Positions 36,511 to 48,341 of a stretch of 64,000 nucleotides of DNA are shown piece by piece (within the stretch, counting starts at the first letter, position 1; each line of letters opens with the position of its first letter). The stretch comes from Paratrimastix pyriformis. Lineage: Eukaryota > Preaxostyla > Paratrimastigidae. Position numbers and translations under genes: made by a program. The stretch is taken from assembly GCA_027972325.1 (NCBI GenBank), contig JAPMOS010000001.1, positions 777,001 through 841,000 of the forward strand, in the 5' to 3' direction. The notes beneath the pieces are model-generated. The model saw nothing but the letters and a program-made list of their open reading frames with translations. It searched no databases and was not told where the DNA came from.

Positions 36511-39256
36511 ATGCAGTTGCTAGAACCCTCCAAAGGGTTATAGCCAGAATCAAAAAGCAACCTGTCTGCCCCAAAAATCGAGGCCACTTCTTCCCCGGGG
36601 ACCTTTGTTCGGCGGGGCAACACGCTCATAATTGCCCATTCCCGTGTGGTCCCCACTCGCGCACCTCCCCCGCGAGCCGCACTGCTGGCAGTGCAGCAGC
36701 GTTCGGCTATCCAGCCACCACCGGTTCCCAGTGTTCCTTCACTTCACCGACATCCCACTTTTCCTGGTTCGCTGGGACATCTTACTGCCACCGCACGACC
36801 GCCCGGACAAGGAAGCGCCTGGTGGTCGTTGAAAGCGGCTCCCCCGTCTGTCTTCTGACCAGCTCTTGACGACGAGGCGGCTCTCGTTTTTTTCTCCTTC
36901 CCTTGAAGAACAAGGGCCTCCCTCCAGGGGGCTGTGCCTCCTCCTCCAGTGCGTTCCGGGCCTTCGGCGGCCCCCCACCCCCACCCGCCAAACCTCAGGC
37001 GCCACCTCCCAAACAGCCCTGCGCTCATCCCCCCGGACCGATCCCACTTCCATCAGGGCCTCCGCATGGCATCCCCTCCCAACCATCTCCACAGAAACCC
37101 CTCCCACCAAAACCTCCACCCTTACAAAAACCCGCTTCGTCGCCACGGCCCCCCGCCCCGGCCCGAGGACTTCCCGCCCAGCCCGCAACCACCGCTGGTG
37201 GAAGTCGGGCCCTCCCTCCTGCGCCTGCGCCTGCTCAGCCCGCCCAAGCAGCACAGGCCCTGCCGACTCCGCCCCAAACGCCCCAACCCACGACGGCTTC
37301 TCCGCGCCAGCTGCTGGCCAAGCCGCGGAAGAAGGCCTCGCCTGCGAAGGCCGGCATCCCCCCCAGGACTCCGAGGTCGTGTGGCCTCGATCTGCGCGCT
37401 CTCCTAACCAGGCGCTGCTTTTCAATGTAGCCAAGGGGCCGCCGCCTCTCCGGCGCGCTCCTCCAATAAGTGGTGTCTTTCCCCGACGGCCAGGTTTTCC
37501 TCGATGGGGCACATCCTGCAGAAGCGGCGCCACTGGTGGTCGCTCGTCCAGGGGGCCAGCTCGGTCCCCCGGGTGGCCGTCCCGGCGGCCATGCTGAAGA
37601 AACAGACCGCCCCCCCCACCCCACCCTCCCACCCCAAGGATCGCCGCCCGCTCCCCGTCAGCCCGGGGTCGCGCCTCCCCCTCCAGCAGCAGCTCAACGC
37701 CATCTCCCGGCGCCTGGCGGCCGCCCGCTGCTACCTCTCGCTCCCCAAGGGGCTCTCCCCCGCGGAGTCCGACACCCGTTCGGACTCCGACCCTGGCCCG
37801 GGCCACCCCCGCCGCCTCGCCCCGGCTGCTCCGATCGGCCATGTCCCCGGCCACACGGGCCGTCATCGCCAAGTGGCAGGCCAAGAACAAGTCCCCCCGC
37901 GGAGCCTTCCCCAGCACCCGCGCTCGGCAGCCCGTGGGCTCCGCGCACGCCTGGTACGCCCCCCGTAAGACCACCCTGGTTGTGGGGGCAGCCAGGGGCC
38001 CCAAGAAGCGGGGGGCCATCCTCATCGCCCTCCAGGCCGCGACGGCCCACTGCCTGTCGTACTGCTGCCACGGTCAGCCTCCCCCTCCTCCCGGCCTGCC
38101 CCTCGGGCGGCGGTCGCACAACCACCTTCCTTCCTCTGCCATTTCTGCCATGGCGGTGCAGGGACATGCACCAGGAAGGCGTGCCCCTATCTGCACAACC
38201 AGCAGTGGGTCGCCCTCTGCCCGGTGATGCTCAACAAGGGAAAATGCGACCGACCGGGCTGTCGGCTCTCCCACACCCGTCTGCGCCCGTGCCCGTGCCC
38301 GTGCCCGTGCCCGTGCCCGTGCCCGTGCCCGTGCCCGTGCCCCCCAAGGAAGTTGGGCAGCCCGTACCCGCCATCGCCATCGCCATCGCCTCACCACCCC
38401 GCCGGTCCTCCTGTTCTCTGTAGCGGACTGGTCCAAGCTGCCCGTTTGCAAGGATTTCCTCCAGGGCATCTGCCCCCGGAGCCGCTGCCCCTTCCTGCAC
38501 GTAGCAGGTCTGCACGCTCCCAAGGCGCGGCTGTCTCACCTGCCCCCGATCCCAGTGGACCCCAAGGCCAAGTTCTGCGTGGACTTCCTGTCGGGCCACT
38601 GCCCGCGTGGGGACAAGTGCTCCCAAAAGCACTCCTTCCCCCGGGGCCTCGAACCGACCCCGCCCCCAGCTTCTACTGAGGCCAGCCCCGCCCCCGCCCT
38701 CTCCGAGTCCCCGTCGCCCCCTTCGACACCGCCACAGCAGCCTTTGCCCACCGACCGCCTGATGGACGAGGATGACGTGATGGATGCAGAGGACGAGGAC
38801 GAGGGCGAGGAGGCGGATGCGGATGCGGTGGCGGAGGTGAATGTGGGCGGCGAGGAGGCGGACGAGGAGGCGGACGAGGAGGCGGACGAGGAGGCGGACG
38901 AGGAGGCGGACGAGGAGGCGGATGAAGATGAGGAGGAGGGGGCGGAGGGGATGGGGGCTGAGGTGGCGGCATTTGAGGAGGAGGCGGGGGAGACTGAGGG
39001 GCTCGTTGCACTCCCCACCGAATCGGAGGATCCCCTTCCCCAGATGGCGGCACGCCGGAGACGGCACGCCGCTCCCGACAGCCCCCTCCCCGGCACCTTG
39101 GTCCTACCCCCGTTGGACCAGGCCTTTTCCATTGCAAGTTTCCCAGCGACGCCAGTTGCCACTCCCCCGAGCCGCCAGCCGCCAGCGGGACGAGGCTTTG
39201 TCCTTGGGCTAACTCCGACAGCGGTAAAGTTCCTGGCCGAACAGCGTAGTGAATAA
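36511..39256 (+). CDS. ZC3H3: ZC3H3-like CCCH zinc-finger protein
   Basis: The N-terminal half is Pro/Ala-rich. At least four CCCH fingers follow: CLSYCCHGTCTRKACPYLH, CPVMLNKGKCDRPGCRLSH, CKDFLQGICPRSRCPFLH and CVDFLSGHCPRGDKCSQKH. Their spacing and order match ZC3H3, a nuclear RNA-binding protein involved in polyadenylation and mRNA export. The first finger is split by an intron (HG|T); another intron with a GCCCGT hexamer array (38285-38342) separates fingers 2 and 3. The C-terminus has an acidic tract including six EEAD units (38852-38922) and ends AEQRSE, where the TAA stop overlaps an AATAAA signal. The start is uncertain: ATG 36511 is the only upstream candidate, with no clear following splice site. 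Stop is 79 bp from the RACK1 stop. Confidence 0.78.
38285..38342. repeat. (GCCCGT)n hexamer array
   Basis: About nine copies in the intron between zinc fingers 2 and 3. Confidence 0.85.
38852..38922 (+). repeat. Coding 12-bp repeat (EEAD x6)
   Basis: Six in-frame copies of GAGGAGGCGGAC in the acidic tail of the ZC3H3-like protein. Confidence 0.88.
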
Positions 39257-39335
39257 AACAGAATGCCCCACCAACCACTATCGAAACCCCAAGGAGGGAG
39301 CGCAGATGAGGCGGCTGAGTCTCTTTCGAACAAGT

Positions 39336-40552
39336 TTACTTGGAGGGGACGTCCCAGATGCGGATGTTGCCATCGGAGTAACCAGCGAACAGGTGCAGGC
39401 CATCCTCGGAGAAGGCGACGCTCAGGCAGCGAGGCATCTTGTTGGGGGTCTCGCCCTCAAGCTCCTCAGACTGGAGCTGGAGCTCAACAACGAGGGTCTT
39501 GGTCTCAAGGCACTGTTGATGCAATTGATTGAGTGAACGGATGATGACCTGAAATACAGACCCAGATCTTAATGCCGGAGTCGCAGGCGGTGATGAGCCA
39601 ATAGCGGGCAGGGGAGAAGACGAGGTCGTTGATGATGTCGCCGCAGTCGAGGGTGAAGAGGTACTTGCCCTCCTGGAGATCCCACAGGTTGCAGGAAGTG
39701 TCCTTCCCGCCAGAGGCGCAGAGGGAACCATCGGGGGAGATGGCGACGGCGTTGATGTAGCCAGTGTGGCCCTCCAGGGCGGTCTTGAGCTGGCAGGTGT
39801 TCTTGTCCCAGACCTAGACATGAAAAACAGAATTAAAAATCGAAACAAACGGAAGCACACAGACCCGAACAAGACGATCATAGCCGGCGGTGACGAGGCA
39901 AGTGTCATCGGGGCGAGGAGAGAACTTGGCGGAGGTGACCCACTCAGTGCACTCCTGGATGGTGTACTTGCACTCACCCAGAGTGTTCCACAGCTTAATG
40001 GTCTTATCGCGAGCACCAGAGACGATCTGACGGTTGTCAGGGGAGAAGGCGACGCAGAGGACATCCTAGAAAAGAAACAACAAATGTCAGCAATCGGCAG
40101 CGCACTTTGGTGGAACAGACACCCTGGTGGTCACGGAAGAGCTGGGTGGAGACACCGGAGTTGATGTCCCACAGGCGGAGGGTCTTATCCCAGGAGGCGG
40201 ACAGGGCGTACTGGCCATCAGAGGAAAGAATGACATCCTCAACGAAGTGGTTGTGGCTAGAGCAGAAATGAGGATGGTAAACTCGGTAAAGAATAAAACG
40301 AACCCAGTCATACGACGACGGGGGACGAAGGGGAGAGCGTCGTGCTCAGTGCTGTCGTTCAGAGCCCACATCATGACGGACTTGTCTACAAGGGAAATGC
40401 TCGACCGATGACAGGCCAAAAGAAAAAAACAAACCGCGAGAGCCAGAGATGATGAGATCGTTGGTGGCGGCAAGGGAGGTGACCCAGCCATCGTGGCCGC
40501 GCAGAACACCCTTAGGAATGCAAAGAGCCGCAGCTGCCTCAGTACGCTCCAT
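39336..40552 (-). CDS. RACK1: RACK1, 40S ribosome-associated WD40 scaffold
   Basis: Six exons: 40552-40435, 40385-40304, 40256-40121, 40065-39865, 39813-39562 and 39512-39336. They total 966 nt and give a 321-residue seven-blade propeller. Diagnostic segments are [78 protein letters not shown] and [18 protein letters not shown]1 sits on the small ribosomal subunit near the mRNA exit channel and docks signalling proteins. Introns are 47-55 bp with donors GTTTGT, GTTCGT, GTCTGT, GTCTGT and GTCTGT, and none contains a repeat. The coding sequence is less GC-extreme than its neighbours, as expected for a highly expressed gene. Confidence 0.97.
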
Positions 40553-41220
40553 TCTTTAAGAACCAATTTGTCCGATTCAAAATCAAATTTCAATGAAGCC
40601 AACCATGAAGGAAGAGAAAGGGAAAACTCGAATGAGACCACGGCCCAGCATGCTCAAAGCGTCAGACCTAAAAAGCGCGCGCGAAAGGGCCTTCAACCCT
40701 GGAGCACCTCCCACAGAACTTGTTTGTTCCCGACGCACGTACCCCGTTTCATCCTCGCCCTTCGACTTTTTCTCAACGATACATAGCAAAAAGCCTTTCT
40801 TTTTCAATCCTAAAGCAATCCAATCGTCTCAGACCAACACATAGGCCACCATCATCATGATTCTCGTTCCTGGGGGTTCCTCGCTTTCAGCCGGGGCAAA
40901 TATAATGTGATTCCATTACTCGCATGATCGGGATTGCTGTTTTTTGGCTGAGTGATAGACCATTTCCGGATCATTAAGGGCAGACTCAACCAAAGAATAG
41001 ACCATTGCCACCGCTGTGTTCACCCTTCTTCCTTCTCCCCTCCCCACCTCTCGTGGCCTCCCCCTCCCGCCCCCACTCCATCACCTCTCCGCTGCTCTCC
41101 TCCCATTTCCGCCTCTCCGTTTGTTTCTCGCAATCGACCAGAATGCCATCGTGCCATCCGAGTGATTCGGGCCGTTTTCGAACGAGTAGGACTCCTCAAC
41201 ACGTGACCTTTGACTGCCGG
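40553..41220. other. Divergent promoter region (RACK1 / FAD oxidoreductase)
   Basis: The 668 bp contain no supported gene. They are AT-richer than the flanks, with pyrimidine-rich stretches near 40730-40800 and 41020-41120. I see no RNA gene or repeat. Confidence 0.45.
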
Positions 41221-43915
41221 ATGACTTGGGGGAACGTCACCACCACCTGGATGCTTGCAAATTCAGCGTTAGGGTGGGTCCTCATCGCACCCCTATGGGC
41301 CACCTTGTGTCAGTTTTGCGCCGCAGCTAACGCTCAGCCAACAAGCACAGCCATTACCGATTGTTCTCTGGTGATCGCAGGAGGTACCACCGCTGCTCTC
41401 GCCGCTGCCATCTCTGCCGCCAAATTCAACACATCAGTTTGTCTCTTGGAGCCCACTGATTGGGTTGGTGGCCAGATGACAGCCAGTGGAGTCAGCGCAA
41501 TCGATTTCGCCTGGCACACCCTGACGAATCCCACCACCAAGTTTGTCTACCCCGTGTATAAATATGCCCGCCAACGGGAGAACTTGACACCCCTCTTCAC
41601 GGAACTTGTGAGCGCCGTGGGGGACCCCGGCCGGTGCTGGGTCTCGACCAACTGCTACTCCCCGGGTCTGCTGCTGGACAAGGTGCGGCCCCTGCTGGCC
41701 GGGCTGCCCACCCTGCGGGTCTTCTACAACACCGTGCCCAAGCGGGTCACCGTCCGCCAGAGCCCGGGCGCGGGCGACCAGACGGTAACGCTGACCTCGC
41801 TGACGGCCATCCAGCGGACCCCCACCCAGGGCGACGGGTCCGCCCCCGACCCCGCCGCCCCTGTTCCTCCCGGCCTCCACTCGCCACACATGATGACGGT
41901 TGTTTCGTTGGGGTGGTGGTGGCGGTGGCGGCGGCGGCGCGATGGCGCAGGTACGACCGGACCCTGTCGGAGGACCTGGCCGACTGGTACTCGGAGCGGC
42001 CCTCGGCCCGCTTCGACAAGCGGCTGCTGGCCTTCCAGCCCGCCGCCCCCGGGCAGGACATCCTCTTCATGGACGCCACCGAGTGGGGCGAGCTGCTCGT
42101 CCTGAGCGGGGCCCCCTACCTGCAGGTCGCATCCCGCTCCCCCCTTCCATCCCCCCTCCTCCCCTCCCGCACGCCGAGCATGCCTGCTGACATCCGGCAT
42201 CCCCCGCCCGGTGGCCCCGCAGGGTGTGGCCGAGCGGTACGACGGGGACATCTCGGGGCTGGGCGGCAACGAGACCTGCGGCCAGTCGGCCACGTACGGC
42301 TTCTCGGAGCGCCTCAACGCCGACCCGCAGCCCGAGCCGCCCAACCCGCGGCCACGCGACTTCGGCTCCTTCTTCAACTTCCAGGGGTACACGTCCGCCC
42401 CGCCAGCCACCCTGACGACGCGCCCCCACCACCGGCGCACGTGCCCCTGCTGCTGCTGTGCTGCTGCTGCTGCTGCTGTTGTTGTTGTTGTTGTGCCCGT
42501 GCACCGTCCCATGGCGCGTGCTGCGCTGGTGTGGGTGGGCTGTGGGGTGAGCGCAGATGGGACAAGATCTTCACCTACCGGCGGCTGGTGGGCGGGGGGA
42601 CCAACCCCACCACGGGCGACCTGACCCTGCAGAACTGGAGCGGCGGCAACGACAACGCCTTCGCGTACCTCTTCCTCGACAAGCAGACCGCAGCCGCCCA
42701 GGTCCGCCCCCCCGCCATACCCGCCCCCCTGGCGATGGAGAGGCGCCCCATGGCAACCGCGGCCCCATCATGTGTCGTCTGGTGATGATGATGATGATGA
42801 TGGCGGCGGCGGCGGCGGCGGCGGCGGCCATCCTCCCCTGCAGGCGGCCAGCGACTGGCGGGGCGGCGTGTCGGTGGATGCCCTGGCCACGGGCGAGGCG
42901 CTGGCCTACGGGTGGCACTACTACTACAAGGCCCACGCGGACCCCGGGGACCGGCTGACCCTCGACCGGGCCACCTGGGGCACCGCCACGGGCCTGGTCA
43001 AGGTGCCCTACATCCGCGACACGCGCCGCTCGGTGGGCCTGGGCGGGTTCGTCATGCGGGTGGCCGACATCAGCGGCTGGCCCGACCCGGCCGGCAACAT
43101 GACCGGCCTCGCCTACCCCGACCGCGTCGCCCTCGGCTGCTACGGTCCGCTCGCCGCCTACGCCCCCCCCCCCCCCCCCCCCCCCCCCCGCTCACCCGAC
43201 CCCCCCGCTCACCCGACCCCCCCGCTCACCTCCGCCCGACCCCGCTCACCTCCATCCGGCCAGACGTGGACACGCACCCGTCGCCCAAGGGGTGCCCCAT
43301 GCCGGGCCACATCGGCCAGTACTACCCCATCCTGCCCTTCTTCGTGCCCCTGCGGGCCCTGACCAACGCCCGGGTGGGCAACCTGCTGGTCGCCGGCAAG
43401 ACCATGGCCCAGAGCTTCCTCACAAACTCCGTCCGCCCTGCCCTGCCCTGCCCTGCCCTGCCCTGCCCTGCCCTGCCCTGCCCTGCCCTGCCCTGCCCTG
43501 CCCTGCCCTGCCCTGTCCTGCCCTGCCCTGCCCTGCCCTGCCCTGCCCTGTGCCCTGCCCTGCCCTGCCCTGCCCTGCCCTGCCCTGTGCCCTGCCCTGC
43601 CCTGCCCTGCCCTGCCCCATCGCCGCCCATCGCATCCCATCCCATCCCATCGCCGCTGCCTGCTGTGGTTCGGCTCTGCCTCGCTGACGTCCCGCCTGTT
43701 GGGGACCTGGCGGGGTGTCCCTTCAGGCGACCCGGCTGCATCCGACCGAGTGGTCCACCGGGGCGGCGGCCGGGGCGGTGGCCTCCTTCATGCTGCAGGC
43801 GGGCGTCCACACCACGGGCGACCTGTGGGCCGACCACCTGGCCCAGGCCCAGATGTGGGCCGCCAAGGCCACCCCCGCCCGCTGGACCATCGAGGGCCGC
43901 CTCTACCCCCAGTAG
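41221..43915 (+). CDS. Secreted FAD-dependent oxidoreductase (FAD_oxidored family)
   Basis: An N-terminal signal peptide from ATG 41221 (hydrophobic core to CAAANA) precedes a dinucleotide-binding fold: DCSLVIAGGTTAALAAAI, CLLEPTDWVGGQ and SGVSAIDFAW. Later conserved parts are FDATEW-like LFMDATEWGELLVLSGA, GSFFNFQGY, LQNWSGGNDN, VKVPYIRDTRRSVGLGGF, GHIGQYYPILPFFVPL, NLLVAGKTMAQSF, RLHPTEWSTGAAAGA and a C-terminal LYPQ before TAG 43915. The end matches the FAD-closing part of this flavoprotein family; the substrate is unknown. At least six introns interrupt it, holding a CTG/TTG run near 42450, a 27-base C-run (43163-43189) and a CCCTG array (43435-43616). An ATG at 41143 in the same frame would mask the signal peptide and is less likely. 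Confidence 0.8.
43435..43616. repeat. (CCCTG)n pentamer array
   Basis: About 35 copies in the last or penultimate intron of the FAD oxidoreductase gene, with a few TG/GTG interruptions. Confidence 0.92.
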
Positions 43916-43942
43916 GCCGCCCCCCCCAGCCGCCAGTGCGGC

Positions 43943-44070
43943 TCCCCTTCGCCTCCACGTCCTCGTCGCCTCTCTTCTTCGCCTTCACATCCTCGTCGCA
44001 GTCGCCTTCACATCCTCGTCGCAGTCGCCTTCACGTCCTCGTCGCCTCTCCTTCTCCTCGTCGCATCTCT
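43943..44070. repeat. CTTCACATCCTCGTCGC-type imperfect repeats
   Basis: Imperfect copies of a pyrimidine-rich unit just after the oxidoreductase stop. Confidence 0.7.
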
Positions 44071-44214
44071 TCTTCGCCCCACCCGACGAGCGTTTGTATG
44101 AATAGCTGGTCCGACGTTGAGCGTTCCCACCGCCACGACTGATGGTCCGCGGAATCTGCTCGCCCCGCCAAGGGAACGGCAGGGGAGGGACGACAGGGGG
44201 GGGTGGGGGGAGGG

Positions 44215-44365
44215 GGGAGGGACGACAGGGGAGGGGACACGACAGGGGGAGGGACACGACAGGGGAGGGACACGACAGGGAGGGGACACGACAGGGGAGG
44301 GGACACGACAGGGAGGGACACGACAGGGGAGGGACACGACAGGGAGGGGACACGACAGGGGAGGG
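44215..44365. repeat. GACACGACAGGGGAGG minisatellite
   Basis: About ten copies of a 15-16-bp unit (GGGA number varies) between the convergent oxidoreductase and MORN3 genes. Confidence 0.88.
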
Positions 44366-44649
44366 ACGACGGGGGATCGAGGGCAGCATCCGTGGCGCCC
44401 ATTCCACACGGGGCCCATGGCACCGCACGACGGTAGCCCCAGGTCCCCGCAAGCCCATGGCGGAACCGTCGGGTGGCGGCGCCCGGGAGGCGGAGACGGA
44501 GGCGAGACGAGGAGGAGGAGGAGGATGAGGGAGGGGGGGAGGAGGAGGAGGGAAGGATGCGCGGGGGGAATCGGGGACCCGCTTCTGCCCACCCACACGG
44601 GACCCGGGCTTGGGGGAGGGGGGGGGAGGGGTCGGCCCGGATGGCGCCC

Positions 44650-46225
44650 TCACTGCTTGGCCAGGGCCCGTGCTTGCTGCAGGCACCCACCGTCCCACCC
44701 GCACAGTCAGCCGGAGCTTGGCACAGCGCGGTCCCCAGGGGTGGGGCGGCAGGGGTGGCGGGCGGGGCGGGCGGGGCTGGCGGGGCTGGCGGGGCGGGCG
44801 GGGCGGGGCGGGCGGGGCGGGCGGACCTGAGAGAGCTTGGCCCGCTCGAGGGCCTCGGCCTCCTCGCGCTGGGCGGCCTCGATGCGCGCCTGCTCGGCCC
44901 GGGCATCGCGCTCCCGCTGCTGGACCTCCTCCAGGTAGCGCCCGTACTCGCGGCTGTCCATGACGGCCTCCCCGAGCACCTGCGCATCCCCGGAGGGGCA
45001 GCCCGAGTGCAGGCACCCACGGGAGGCGGCGATGAGGTCGGGCCGGTGGGTGCGGGAGGGTGGCGTCGGGGAGGGGTCCCGCGCACCTTGTCCGGCTCGG
45101 CCAGCTGGAGGGCGGGCAGGGCGGGCGAGGGCTTGCGGATGCTGTCCTCGGAGGGCGGGGGCAGGGCCGGCGACTGGGCGGCCCGGGCCGAGACGGCGTC
45201 TCCGCCGGGGGGCAGCAGGCCGGGCGGCGGGTTGGGGACGCAGTGCTCCGACTGGTAGACGCCGCACTTGGGCACCCCCTGCACCCACTCGCCCACATAC
45301 TTGCGGTGCTGCCAAGGGGCCGAGGCCACACCCCACGGGGGAGGTGCGATGAGGCGGGTGGCAGGAGGCCTTCCAAATGCCCCCTCTCCAAGGGACAGCT
45401 GCGGGCCGCGGGGGCGACGGGGGAGGGTGGGGTGGGACCTTGGGCGGGTAGTAGAAGACCCCCGAGCCGTGCTGCTGGTCGTCGGCCCAGGCGCCCTCGT
45501 ACCGGTTGCCGTCGGCTGTCCTCACCCCACCCAGTGTGCCGCCCGATACAGCCCCGTCAACGCCGGCCATCGGGAGGGCGAATCCGAGAAGGCAGGGGGG
45601 CGGCGCGAGGCGGACCCTTGTACAGGGTGCCCTGGCCCACCCGGAGCCCGTTTTCCCAGTGCCCCACGTAGCGGGTGCCGTCCTGGTAGTACATGGTGCC
45701 GAACCCGCTCCGCTTGTTCCTGCCCCAGATCACGGGAAAGATCAACCGGATGGATGCGGCAGGCTGCCAGAGGGCGCAGGGGCACAGACTGCAACCACTC
45801 GCCTTCGTACTGCTCGCCGTTCTCGTAAAAGTAGGTGCCGTACCCCTCCATTCGGTCATCGACCCAGTCCCCACTGTACACAAGTCTCATGTTGCCTCCG
45901 CCAAGGTCATCGTCTGCGCAAAGTTTGGTCACGTCCGCCGAGGCAGGAAGAGGCACAGACCTCGGGATGCCGTAGCGGTTGTTCCGGTGGCCGGGACGAG
46001 GAAAAGACCGTGACCGTGACGCTTACCGCCCTTCCAGCTCCCGTCGTAGCGGGAATGGTCTGGGTATTCTTGGGTTCCCTTCCCTTCTCGCATGTTGTGA
46101 TCCCATTCACCCGCATATTTCACGCCACCGCTGAAAAAAATCGTCGAACGCATACCGGTTTTGTTCGCCATCTCATCGGCAATCCGCCAGATGCGCTGGT
46201 TTGGGGCGAGCTGGGGAGGGTCCAT
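44650..46225 (-). CDS. MORN3: MORN3-like MORN-repeat protein
   Basis: MORN repeats spread over several exons match MORN3 in order: [112 protein letters not shown] and [19 protein letters not shown]-terminal coiled coil follows ([16 protein letters not shown]...ALERAKLSQ), which an intron full of GGCGGGGC repeats (44755-44825) joins to a final exon QARALAKQ ending at TGA 44650. MORN3 is a flagellar/testis adaptor; MORN repeats bind membranes or dimerise. The start at ATG 46225 gives [10 protein letters not shown] before the first repeat. It lies 110 bp downstream of the transglutaminase-like stop on the same strand. Confidence 0.85.
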
Positions 46226-46335
46226 AACGGAAATGCAGTAGAGAGAACCACTTGGGGTTAGAGAATAATCATTTCTTGGGGCCGGAATGATTGAGCAAGA
46301 GAAGTTCGATAAATTATGAACGAGGGAGAACAAAT

Positions 46336-48204
46336 TCATTCAGTGTCGGTCGCGAGATCTGGTTCCAGATCGGCAGGTGACGGCGGAGGCGGAGGAATCT
46401 CGTTTATCCAGTCGATCAGGTCGAGATCTGCCCAGGCTAAGACCGATCCTTCTCGAGCCGACCAGCACTGTCGACGAACAGGCGCAACGGCCTGCGCAAT
46501 CTGCCCCCTGGCCAAATCGACCGGCCAATTGGTGGTGTTGGTCGGCGGGGGCGGTGGTCGACTGCAGCATTCGCATTTCGGGTGGGCATGCCGGAGGCCC
46601 CACTTGGAGTACCCCTGGTCCATCGTCAGCACGACCGGGGCAAACGACGGGTCCACGACGTAGGTGCGCAGAGAGGGTAACAACGTCACCTCAAGCCACG
46701 TGTGGTCGTCACAGGGCCTCGGGAGCCCATCGGTGCCTGCGAACGGATGCCCGGTAGCTGGGTCCAGGTCGCGGCCCTCCTCGATGAACCAACCCGCCCG
46801 GAAGCGCACCTGGCCGGGCCCGATGGAATCGTGAGCGTGGTTGTCAAAGATGCGAAGGAGAATGGGGAGCGCGAACCTCGAGGCCCAGGCTGCGGGCGAA
46901 GGGCATCAAGAGCGCCGCCACCACCGAGGCCACCGTGTGGCAATGGCCCTGGCCGTGGTGGGCCAGGCGGCCCACATCGGGGCGCCCAGAGCGCCCCTTG
47001 TCGAGGCCGGTGTGTACGAAGTGGGTGCAGTCCATGACGCGGACGAGCTGGGCGATACACCGGAGCTGCTGGGCCACCACCGGGTGGAGGGGCTCCCTCG
47101 AGGGGGCCACCCAGGGGTGCAGGGGCTCCGCGGCCGTGGCGGCGGAGGCTGGGGGGGCGCAGTAGGTGGGCGGGGTGGATGCCGGGTCGGCGGCCAACTC
47201 GAAGTGGAGGTCTCCGACGAGGTGACGGATCGCCAGGGCCGCCTCGACCATCTGGGTGATGATGCGGGTCGGTAGTAGTGAGACCGGCAGTGGGACTTGC
47301 ACCAGGTGGCGAAAGTGGGGGGGCGAGACGGACCTTGGCCCGGGTGAGGAAATCGCTGTACTTGCAGCGGATGCCATCCTCGAGGAGGCAGCCCTCCCGA
47401 GCGGGGTCCCCCTGGAAGGCCGTGGGCTGGTTGAGCGCCACCACCTCCCCCAGGGCCACGTCCATCGCGAGAGCGCCCGCCGCCCCGGGGAGGTCGACCG
47501 CCACGCGGATGGTGCCCTGGGCCTGGCCGGCCCCGAGGACGGTCGCCCGGTGGGTGGTCTCCAGGGTCCCCATCGGAGGCGCCGCGTACGCGAGCCAGTC
47601 GGGCGCGTCGGGGTGGGCCGACCAGATGCTGGCTTGGACGGTCGTCTGCGGGGCATCGAGACGGGGCATGTCCGAGAGCCCGAGGTCAAGGGTGGGCGGG
47701 TGGTGATGGGAGCGGCTGACCCTGACGAGGACCTGGCGGCCCGGGAGGTACCGCGGGAAGGCGTCAAAGGGGATGGTCTGGTCGACCCCGCTGGGGGGCC
47801 GCGGCCAGATGCCCCACCGGTGCAGATCCTGGGCCGTCGTCCGGTAGGGCAGCAGCACGGGCAGCGACCCGAACAGGGCCACCGCGTCGGGGCGAAGTCC
47901 TGCATCCACCAGGGGAGCAGGGAGCGGGCGCGGATGGTTGGGGTGAATGGCCGAGGGGCAGGAGGGGCACCGCGTATGGGATCCTCTCCCCGCGGACCGC
48001 GGTAGTCGCCCCGGCCCAGGTAGGCCTCGTAGTAGGTCTGAGCCTCGCCCCGCCGGAGGAGCTCGTCGAGCCGGGCCACCGCCCACCGGGTCCGGGCCAG
48101 GGGGTCCCGCAAGGCCCTGCTCGAGGGGCGCGGGGCCGTCTGCAGGAGGGGGGGCAGCCACCCGGGGCTGCCCTCGGGGCCGCGGCGTCGGGGGCCGGCT
48201 GATA
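46336..48204 (-). CDS. Transglutaminase-like cysteine-protease-fold module
   Basis: The C-terminal half shows the Cys-His-Asp layout of the transglutaminase-like superfamily: GQGHCHTVASVVAALL, then DDHTWLEVTL, then YVVDPSFAPVV, with DNHAHDSIGPGQVRFRAGWF between. N-terminal segments include ARTRWAVARLDELLRRGEAQ, YYEAYLGRGDYRG, VALFGSLPVLLPYR, FDAFPRYLPGRQVLVRVS and a beta-rich part (GTIRVAVDLPGAAG). Stop is TGA 46336. No in-frame ATG exists at the 5' end: the first exon opens at 48204 just after a C21 run and CTATCAG acceptor, so it must be spliced to something upstream. The best partner is the exon ending near 48430 of the hydrolase module, which would put tRNA-Ala copy 3 inside the intron and make one fused gene 46336-50339. 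Confidence 0.65.
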
Positions 48205-48234
48205 GGGGGGGGGGGGGGGGGGGGGACACCAAAC

Positions 48235-48239
48235 AAAAA
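48235..48239 (-). terminator. Pol III T5 terminator of tRNA-Ala copy 3
   Basis: T5 on the transcribed strand, 8 nt after the tRNA 3' end. Confidence 0.8.
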
Positions 48240-48247
48240 GTAGAGGA

Positions 48248-48320
48248 TGGAGCTGAGGGGTATCGATCCCCTTGCCTCCCGCATGCCATGCGGACGATCT
48301 ACCAAGTGATCTACAGCCCC
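48248..48320 (-). tRNA. tRNA-Ala(GGC), copy 3
   Basis: Identical over 73 nt to copies 1 and 2. It lies between two minus-strand exons, 23 bp before a 21-base C-run and CAG acceptor, so it appears to be inside a protein-gene intron in the same orientation. Confidence 0.95.
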
Positions 48321-48341
48321 GATCATGGTTTTTCGCGCCCC

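Noticed and set aside
38231-39067. Minus-strand SSASSSASS frames opposite the ZC3H3-like tail
   Set aside because: They are the antisense of the EEAD repeat; the plus strand has four zinc fingers.
43209-43850. GRAGQGRAGQ-type frames on the minus strand
   Set aside because: They are artefacts of the CCCTG pentamer array within an oxidoreductase intron.
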